This document shows, one piece after another, positions 57,287 to 64,000 of a stretch of 64,000 bases of DNA (its first letter is position 1; each line of letters starts with the position of its first letter). The position numbers and the translations under genes are program-made. The DNA lies in contig JAFKAC010000076.1 of assembly GCA_025766275.1 (NCBI GenBank), forward strand, positions 186,001-250,000, read 5' to 3'. The stretch comes from Lactarius indigo (Eukaryota > Basidiomycota > Agaricomycetes > Russulales > Russulaceae). The notes beneath the pieces were generated by a model. The model made no database searches. It worked only from the letters and a program-made list of their open reading frames with translations, and had not been told where the DNA came from.

Positions 57287-58498
57287 AAGAGCGTTGATTT
57301 GCTCTTGTTGGGCTGTGAGCGCCGCCAATAACTTTGCCACGTCTGCCTGGGACGTATTGGCTTTGGGCGGTGCGGGCGTACTTGATTGGGCGGTGGAAGC
57401 CGCCGACTGACTGGAAGAAGGTTGAGAGGGGGTCTCCTCGCTACTGGCCGCAGCTTTCGCTTTGGCGGGTTTCCCCATAAACTTGAGCATGCAGACGGGT
57501 GCCCTGTGTCCAACCTTTTGACAGTGGTGGCACACGTCGCGTTCGTGGTTTCCATCCTTCTTTGAGTGGTCCTTAGAACCACACCCGTAACACTTGCCTT
57601 GCATGTGTTTTTGATAGTCTTGCCGGGTCTTTCCGCCGGATGCGGGCTTGCTCGTGCCGGATCCCTGCTGACGTGATGCATCAACTTGCATCGCGTCTGG
57701 ATCGGACGGCTTGCCTGCAGGCAAGATTGACTGGCTGGACGAACCGCCCTTCTTCTCCAAGTCCCTCTGCCTCAGTCGCTGATCCAGCGATTGTGAGACC
57801 TGCTTGAGGTCGTCGAAGTCGACGTGGGCCTTGTCCGTCAAGGCTAAAGCATCTTTTACGCGGTCCGAGAGACCGTCGTAGAAGCGGGTGCGGAGGTCTG
57901 CTTTTGACCATCCAGTCTGTCCAGAGTACTGTTCGAACACGGATCGGTACTCTGCAACCGATCCGTGGCCCTGTTTTGTCTTCTTCAGCTGCTCCCTCGC
58001 CGTCTCTGTAGTGTCGAGGGGCGAGAACCGTCGGTTGAACTCTTTGACGAACTCGTCCCAAGAGCTACCGAATGGGATGTTGTTAGACTGAAGTTGTTCG
58101 AGGTAGGGGAGAGCCCATGACTTGGCTTCCCCTTCCATAAGGTTAAGAACCGCCATAATCCAGCGGTCTTCTGCCCGGAAGTACATGCCCTGGGCCGGGT
58201 CCCAGGTATTCATAGCGTCCTGCTGTGAGCCTGCCCAATTATGGAAGGCTGCAAGGAAGTGACGGGCATCTGTAGAGTTGCCTTTCCCATCCCAGGCTTT
58301 GGGACGGGCCACTACTTCCTTGTGTTTAGGGCTGGGCTTGGCCGCGGTTGCTGAAACCTGTGCGGTCAAGTCCGTGACTTTCTGTGTTAATATGCCGACT
58401 ACTTGGCCCAAGTCGCTTATTAGGCGCAAGCAGTCGTTGAGAGTTGGGGGCGGAGCAGGAGCTGTTGGTGTGGGGGGAGCGGCGGCGGTGGCGGACAT
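57272..58498 (-). CDS. gag of G3
   Basis: 408 codons. An Ala/Pro/Thr-rich N-terminus and a short coiled coil are followed by a retrotransposon capsid domain (about residues 70-235, with WDEFVKEFNRRFSP). Then comes one CCHC-type pair region, CYGCGSKDHSKKDGNHERDVC and CHHCQKVGHRAPVC (about 300-335), and a C-terminal Pro/Ser-rich tail. The second knuckle is canonical and the first is a variant. The gag frame stays open upstream of this ATG to 58762, encoding a very acidic stretch, so the true protein may begin further upstream. Confidence 0.92.
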   Translation of the reverse strand: MSATAAAPPTPTAPAPPPTLNDCLRLISDLGQVVGILTQKVTDLTAQVSATAAKPSPKHKEVVARPKAWDGKGNSTDARHFLAAFHNWAGSQQDAMNTWDPAQGMYFRAEDRWIMAVLNLMEGEAKSWALPYLEQLQSNNIPFGSSWDEFVKEFNRRFSPLDTTETAREQLKKTKQGHGSVAEYRSVFEQYSGQTGWSKADLRTRFYDGLSDRVKDALALTDKAHVDFDDLKQVSQSLDQRLRQRDLEKKGGSSSQSILPAGKPSDPDAMQVDASRQQGSGTSKPASGGKTRQDYQKHMQGKCYGCGSKDHSKKDGNHERDVCHHCQKVGHRAPVCMLKFMGKPAKAKAAASSEETPSQPSSSQSAASTAQSSTPAPPKANTSQADVAKLLAALTAQQEQINALKAVF

Positions 58499-58634
58499 CC
58501 TATCTAACTCGTCTTGTCTCTTTCTTTCCTCGTACTTTTTGATCGACTCCCGTCTGTCTTCGATGAGGCGAAGCTGTTCGTCTTCGTCGAAGTCTTCCCA
58601 GTCGTCGAAGTTCTTGATCCACTCATTTTCTTCT

Positions 58635-59354
58635 TTAGAGAGGATCGTTCTGTACTTGGATGTTACTCCTGTGGGATACTGCGCTTGAGCTTGTGCTGCT
58701 CTCTGTTTCCCTTTGGGAGCTATTGTGGGAGTGGACGGATGGGGGAGGAGAAAGTTCGGGGACTAGAGCTGCCACGAAGGCGATCAGCTGAGGGACGGTG
58801 AAAGGGGTGCCTGCAACAAGGCCGAAGGCTCCGTGAAGTTCGAGAAGGGCGAAACGGAAATCTCTGTCATAATAGATGGCGCGGACGTATGCTTCCGCGT
58901 CATTCTGTGGTTCGCCTTCTAGAGAGAACCTGTAGTGAACTTCTTCACCAGCAAAGACTTCTTGCTGATAGACTACAGGGGGTGCGTGGGGGTCGTCAAC
59001 GAGTGTCTCGTTGGAGGAGGAATGCGCCGAGTGGTAGGAATGCTCCGAAGCTACTGTTGGAGTTGGGGATGCAAATCGGGGTGAAGGGATTGGGTCAGAG
59101 GACGATTGACCGGCTCCCTGAACGTGTAGCGATGCCGAAGCAGAGGCTAAGTTTGGAGTGAAATAGGATCGTGGGGGTGACGGGGGCGCTGGGACAGGGA
59201 GTATTGTTTCCTGTCTCCTCCAGAAGATACGTCGAAGACGTTGACGAACGTTCGCAAATATGCGAGGCAGTTTGAAAAAGAGGAAGGTGGTAATATGTGA
59301 CGACGTGTTACGATGACCGCGAAACGCTAAGTCGAAGGTGAATGGAGAGTCCGA
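58635..59354 (-). CDS. Uncalled leader ORF of G3 without ATG
   Basis: A 239-codon stop-to-stop frame lies between the 5' LTR and gag and contains no ATG. It begins basic and aromatic, continues through a Pro/Ser-rich linker, and then has a folded-looking block (AEAYVRAIYYDRDF, FALLELHGAFGLVAG, VPQLIAFVAALV). It overlaps the upstream-open gag frame by 128 nt, with gag in the +1 frame relative to it. A spliced leader supplying the start codon, or a join to gag by splicing or frameshift, would make it an N-terminal Gag extension. Composition suggests real coding; the mechanism is inference. Confidence 0.45.
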   Translation of the reverse strand, partial: SDSPFTFDLAFRGHRNTSSHITTFLFFKLPRIFANVRQRLRRIFWRRQETILPVPAPPSPPRSYFTPNLASASASLHVQGAGQSSSDPIPSPRFASPTPTVASEHSYHSAHSSSNETLVDDPHAPPVVYQQEVFAGEEVHYRFSLEGEPQNDAEAYVRAIYYDRDFRFALLELHGAFGLVAGTPFTVPQLIAFVAALVPELSPPPSVHSHNSSQRETESSTSSSAVSHRSNIQVQNDPL

Positions 59355-59832
59355 TCAAGCAAGACCAATACACAGTGGTGTTTCACACTGCGCGAGGCTG
59401 CGGCGATAACGGAACACTCAGGAATGGGGTAATGGGTTTGTGCAAGAACACAAGGCTGTCTGCCGCAGTCTCCTCAACCTATTGGCTGCCTCTCACGCCG
59501 AAGCGCTCTCAAACTTTTCTGTTTACTTCGTGTACAGCTGTCGCAGGCTAGGCCTGGAAGGCTTCTCTTCCACTTGCAGCTTATCTGGCGTGGTGACCAG
59601 TTCTGCAAGCAGTACCCAAACGTTCTACTGATGACCAGATAGAACGCCTATAGGCAAGCACAATCTATGCTGACTTTACGGACAATAGAGTTGTACCAAG
59701 ATAGCGCAGATTCTGCGTACGAAGGTCCACAGGCAAAGAATGAGGTGTGTGACACAAGGGACTTGTGGTCGTCAACCACCTAGAAAGGAAGATAGAAACG
59801 CCGGTAAGAATGAAGGGGCGTGTGAAGAAAGG

Positions 59833-59842
59833 AACTTGTCCT
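59833..59842 (-). other. Primer-binding site of G3, self-priming type
   Basis: AGGACAAGTT in element sense starts 2 nt after the 5' LTR. It is complementary over 10 nt to AACTTGTCCT in the LTR (60107-60116), which lies 35 nt after a TATATAAA box (60144-60151). Confidence 0.7.
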
Positions 59843-59844
59843 AA

Positions 59845-60615
59845 TGTAGCGGTATGACTTATCGCGACAACTAGACCAAGCAAAGTGTAAGTGAACTGAC
59901 ACGGTACACACTCAAGCCTAGCGCGGAGACAAGTCACGCGCCGAACGTACAGGCACAGCGGAGGGTAGACACACGTGAGGACTTTATACAAGTCCAAAGG
60001 TCAGGTGATCACGCTGTGGCACGCTGAGTGGAGAACCAAGAGGACAAGTTAACATTGGAGAGGTAAGGGAAGTACAAGTGAATACGCACCTGAGTGGAGA
60101 ACCAAGAGGACAAGTTGGTTCCACTCAGGACGCTACATGAGGGTTTATATACTATGCTGCGGCTGAGTTCGAATTACTATAGAACCTTGTTACTAAAGGT
60201 AAGTGTAATAGTAATGAGTCAGACGCTGACGCGTCGTGTCTAATAATAGCGTTATCTATTGTGCTGACTGATGCACAGTCATTAACGCTGACAGAACGAT
60301 GACGTGTCCTTATCTATGAGTCATAACCCTATACAACATAGTCTAGAACTATCTAGAACCTTCCCTGCTTATCGTCCAATGAGAAACTACTGTACTAATG
60401 AGGAAGGTGCCCTACAGAGGTAGCTCCTAATAAGGATATTACTCTCCCAGGGTCACGTGCTTGTGGGTGCACATGTTGGCATCACGTGACTAACCATCTT
60501 ATCATATCTAATGATAAGGACTTGGATGTTTGACACAGCGTTGGAGTCTCATACCTCTACCAAATAAATCCGTAAAAATATGGAAAAATAGGGCAAAAAT
60601 AGAGCATCCGTGACA
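59845..60615 (-). mobile_element. 5' LTR of G3
   Basis: Contains TATATAAA (60144-60151, minus sense) and two copies of a block reading AACTTGTCCTCTTGGTTCTC. One copy is at the predicted RNA start and one about 75 nt further downstream. Confidence 0.95.
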
Positions 60616-63037
60616 ATGATGAACTTCATATTCAGGGATATCATGGCTAAACACGAAGCATGCAGGACGATTATCAGGGTTTATATGGACGACATTGGCA
60701 TTGCTATGGGACTCAAGTATTCACTAAACGATCACATTGAAGCAGTCAAAGATGTCCTCCGTGTATCTGCGGAGCATGACCTCTATTACAAACTCAAAAA
60801 ATGCCTCTTCCACTCCCCGCGCATGGATTACCTGGGGGTAATCCTTGAAAAAGGGGTGACATGCATGGACCCCATCAAAATTTCTGGCATCAAGGACTGG
60901 CCTACGCCAACCAAGGTCAAGGACGTCCGCTCCTTTCTCAGTTTTTGCAATTTTTACCGACCTTTCATACGAGGTTTTGCAACCAAAGCACGACCACTCA
61001 ACAAACTCACACGTAAAGATACTGAATGGCACTGGGGAACCGAAGAAGAAAAGGCATTCCAAGACCTTAAGACCCTCGTCACCAGCGAACCTGTCCTAGC
61101 ACACCCCAATCTCACCCAACAGTTCAAGTTGGAAGTTGACGCGTCAGGTTTTACAACTGGAGCGGTCCTCCAACATAAAGCAGACGGCAAATGACACCCC
61201 ATCAGCTACTACTCATCCACTCTCAATGAAGCCGAGTGAAACTACAACATCTACGACCTCAAACTCCTAGCAATTGTCAAGGCTTTTCACCATTGGAGGC
61301 CTCTCCTGGCAGGCTCCCCCCACAAAATCAAGGTATTCTCCGATCATCTCAACCTGCAATACTGGAAATCGCCGCAGAAGATTAGTAGACATGTTGCCAG
61401 GGAAGTACTCGAACTTTCCAAATACGACTTCAAAATTCACCATATCAAGGGAACTTCCAATGGATGCGCCGACGCACTGTCACAAAGACCAGACTATGAT
61501 CAAGGGGAAAATGACAATGAAGGGATAACGGTATTACCAGAAAGTGTCTTCATATGCGCCACCACTCTAGAAGAACCACGACATCCACACTGGAGACCAG
61601 AAATCCTGCCAGTAGAAATGACTCCAGAACACCCCATTTATGAACAGGACCCAGCTAAGTTAAAGTCTTGGGTCGACGCTCATAAACTAAAGGATATTGA
61701 AGGGACGTGGTACAAGGATGGACGTCGAGTAGTCACCGGTGGCATCCATGACAAGTGCACCATTATCGCAGCCCATCACAACTCCTGTATACGGCCATCC
61801 AGGCATTAAACGCACCCTCCAACTTACAGAACGACATTACTGGTGGCCGCAAATGAAAGGCGATGTCACGGACTACGTTAAGGGGTGTGTGGAGTGCCAG
61901 CAGCACAAAGTCAATCTCCATCCCATCCAAGTGCCTCTGCAACCCATCTATCCCAAACCAGAAGCCCTGCCGTTCGAGACTATTGCAGTGGACTTTATCA
62001 CCAAGCTCCCTATATCCTGTGGCTATGATTCCATCCTAACGGTAACGGATCACGACTGTACCAAAGCCACCATCTTCATTCCTTGCCATGAGGAGATAAC
62101 TGCCAAAGGAACAGCTGCTCTGTACGTATCCCACGTCTTTCCACGATTTGGACTCCCCTCACGTGTCATCAGCAATCGAGATCCTTGTTTTGCATCCAAA
62201 TTCATGTGGGAGATATGCAAGATCCTTGGCATCAGCCAAAATATCTCAACTGCTTATCACCCCAGAACTGATGGCCAATCGGAACAAACAAATCAGTGGC
62301 TGGAACAATATCTCCGCTTTTGGGTAAATGAATGACAAGACAATTGGGTTCGATATCTGCCCATGGCGGAATTCATGCATAACAATTGGCCGAATGAAAC
62401 CATGCAGGAGTCTCCCTTCTTCCTCTTATCAGGGTTCAACCCTCATGCTGATTGGACCGATAGGCCATCTCCTATCCCACAGGTGTCATTAAGGTTGGAT
62501 CAATTCAAACAGGCGCGACAGCATGCCTTCTCCTGTATGTTCCAGGCACAACAGTCATGGGTCAAACACAAAGATACACCCAAATTCAAAGAAGGAGACC
62601 TTGTGTGGCTAGAGGGATGCCATCTGCGCACGCATCAGCCAACCGCAAAATTAGCTGCAAAACGACATGGACCATTTAAGGTCATTCAGGCGATGTCCCC
62701 TGTCAACTACCGCCTTGAACTTCCCATGCAGTGGAGCATCCATGACATCTTCCATATAGATCTTTTCACACCTTATCATGAAACACCCATGCACGGACCA
62801 AACTACCAGCACCCACCACCAGATTTGGTCGACAACGAAGAAGAATATAAGGTTGAGAAGATTCTGGACTCTCGGTGGTTTGGCAGAAGATGTCAACTCC
62901 AGTACCTTGTCAAATGGAAGGGCTATCCGGACTTGGACAACCAGTGGGTCGATAAGGATGATGTCTTTGCCAACCAAGCCATTCAGGACTTCAAAGCTCT
63001 AAACCCCGATCAAGAAACACATATAAGGGCGACTTGA
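60616..63037 (+). pseudogene. pol of G2-B, 3' part (RT to chromodomain)
   Basis: Resumes at the target duplication inside RT: YMDDIG near 60690; RNase H DASG near 61138; then integrase and a chromodomain with VKWKGY near 62910. It carries TGA stops near 61192, 61236 and 62333, each aligned to CGA in G2-A. A 2-nt deletion at about 61778 shifts the frame before the integrase zinc finger. The second catalytic Asp of integrase is Asn (near 62170), a C|GAT to C|AAT change. Confidence 0.9.
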
Positions 63038-63082
63038 TGCTGCGCTAAGTCCTCACTACCCACTCCTATCTCCCATCATCTC

Positions 63083-64000
63083 ATGACTACTCCCACCAAT
63101 GCCTCCACACTGAACCCCACACTCCTTGAACATCTTGCAAGGGGTGCAGTGGCCTGTAACGTGCTACATACCTTCTGAGCTCCTGAAGATGTCCCCAATG
63201 AAGAGGGGCTCATCACCCAGCAAGAATGGGACACCATTCAGAGCCGATTCCCCTTACCTACCAGAGGGGTCCTCACCAACAACACCACCCCCACTTACAA
63301 CCTTATCGACCCCAACACCGGCCGACAGTTCAACACCACCCCCATCACCTCTGAAGAACTCACTGCCCTTTGAGCAGCTCTCCCAAGCACTGACCAGCGC
63401 ACAATCGCTCTGAGCATGGGAGATGCAGTGGAAGGAGACAGCACACAAATGGCAGGACAAACAACTGCACCTGGCGGAGATGCGGAGGAAAGCAAGGAAG
63501 GTGAGGCAAAAGTATTGGAGGACGATAACGCTATCTATGACAATAGCGATTAATACCTGGCAAGACACTCTTTCCTCAGAACATGAAGCCACACTGACAA
63601 TCCCGATGCCACCCCTTACATTGTCTACACCAATGGAGACCCCATGTACCAAGGAGACATCCAGGTCTTCCAAGTGGCGCCCCATGAGCCCAGATCTCCC
63701 AAAGACGATCCCGCCTCCCTCATGGCGCCAGAAGGGTTCCAGCGCAATAGGGGACCCAATTCAATTCCCTTCAAGGTCAAGCTCCCCAGAGGGCAAGTCA
63801 TAGACACTGACCATGTGCAAGTGGTCATATGCAGCAACCCGTTTGTGCTGGGGTTGGTAAGTGGGTCGCCATACATCTATGGCCAACCCCTGTATGCCAA
63901 ACCACACTGCCCTCACAACGACCAAGCTTTCATCACTCACGAAGACCTCATCATGATCAAGGAGGGTAACACTACTGACCGCACCCTCAAGAAAATAGGA
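63083..64000 (+). pseudogene. ORF3 of G2-B, truncated by window edge
   Basis: ATG at 63083 after the pol stop. It has NEEGLITQQEWD, then TPITSEEL. A helical block around 63410-63560 aligns to G2-A in the +1 frame. Then ATPYIVYTNGDPM, and the core VLGLVSGSPYIYGQPLYAKP with FITHEDL near the window end. TGA codons are at about 63176 and 63371, with further stops around 63551 and 63581. It is the same family as ORF3 of G2-A, at roughly half identity by eye. Confidence 0.65.

Larger units (their letters stand above)
52605..60615 (-). mobile_element. Intact Ty3/gypsy chromovirus G3, young insertion
   Basis: 8011 bp, with coding on the minus strand. The 771-bp LTRs are at 52605-53375 (3' in element sense) and 59845-60615 (5'). 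Target duplication ATGAT is at 52600-52604 and 60616-60620. The LTRs differ at only three positions, all CpG transitions. PBS, gag, pol and polypurine tract are all in place and the frames are open, so it may be active. Confidence 0.97.
48886..64000 (+). mobile_element. Gypsy element G2-B, 5'-truncated and nested, runs off the right edge
   Basis: Homologous to G2-A from the gag start onward. It lacks its 5' LTR and leader: homology begins at 48886, where the gag ATG has become GTG. It is interrupted by a solo LTR (49758-50371) and by G3 (52605-60615). It also has a 2-nt deletion at about 61778 and many stops. The 3' LTR lies beyond the window. Confidence 0.92.

Noticed and set aside
58889..59161. 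Plus-strand ORFs over the G3 leader and gag
   Set aside because: Shadows of minus-strand coding. They have no domain and run against the element's direction.
1..64000. tRNA, rRNA or CRISPR features
   Set aside because: I saw no cloverleaf-type segments, rRNA-like conserved blocks or regularly spaced short repeats with spacers. A dedicated scan (tRNAscan-type) would be decisive, and I could not run one.

Overview
The window looks like transposon-rich chromosomal DNA from a filamentous basidiomycete (Agaricomycete-like). The evidence is several Ty3/gypsy chromodomain retrotransposons, a CACTA-type Tnp2 transposase with fungal-sized introns, Crinkler-like genes with 42-100 nt introns, and many solo LTRs. 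There are no bacterial-type operons, no rRNA or tRNA genes that I could recognise, and no CRISPR array. The species cannot be fixed from the sequence alone.

Layout. (1) 1-3518: the 3' part of a gypsy element (family G1): end of pol, an extra third ORF, and the 3' LTR. (2) 3519-10076 and 28671-35228: two near-identical arms of a long inverted duplication. Each carries a G1 solo LTR and two tandem five-exon Crinkler-like genes. Gene a has lost its kinase. Gene b ends in a kinase domain that is complete only in the right arm. (3) 10077-28670: the spacer. It holds copies of a roughly 2-kb dispersed repeat (DR1), three solo LTRs, poorly defined small genes, and a decayed Tnp2 transposase at about 22.1-26.7 kb. 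(4) 36.5-38.3 kb: another DR1 copy. (5) 38644-46450: a complete but decayed gypsy element (G2-A) flanked by the 5-bp duplication CTTAC. (6) 47241-47749: a G2 solo LTR (CCCTT duplication). (7) 48886-64000: a 5'-truncated second G2 copy (G2-B). It is interrupted by a solo LTR of another family (49758-50371) and by an intact 8-kb gypsy element, G3 (52605-60615, minus strand, ATGAT duplication). G2-B runs off the right edge.

How the parts work together. The gypsy elements encode Gag, and Pol as protease, reverse transcriptase, RNase H, integrase and chromodomain. Gag and Pol lie in overlapping frames that need a -1 frameshift. In both G2-A and G3 the primer-binding site starts 2 nt after the 5' LTR. 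It is complementary over 10-11 nt to an LTR segment about 35 nt downstream of a TATA box, which is the arrangement expected for Tf1-type self-priming. G1 and both G2 copies carry an additional ORF after pol (ORF3) with a shared core and a C-terminal coiled coil. Premature stops in the G2-A gag-pol and in the transposase are all TGA, and G2-B's are nearly all TGA. In G2 they sit mostly where the other copy has an Arg CGN codon or CAA, which points to CpG deamination as the main force decaying this region. G3 is young (3 LTR differences in 771 bp) and carries no premature stops in gag or pol.
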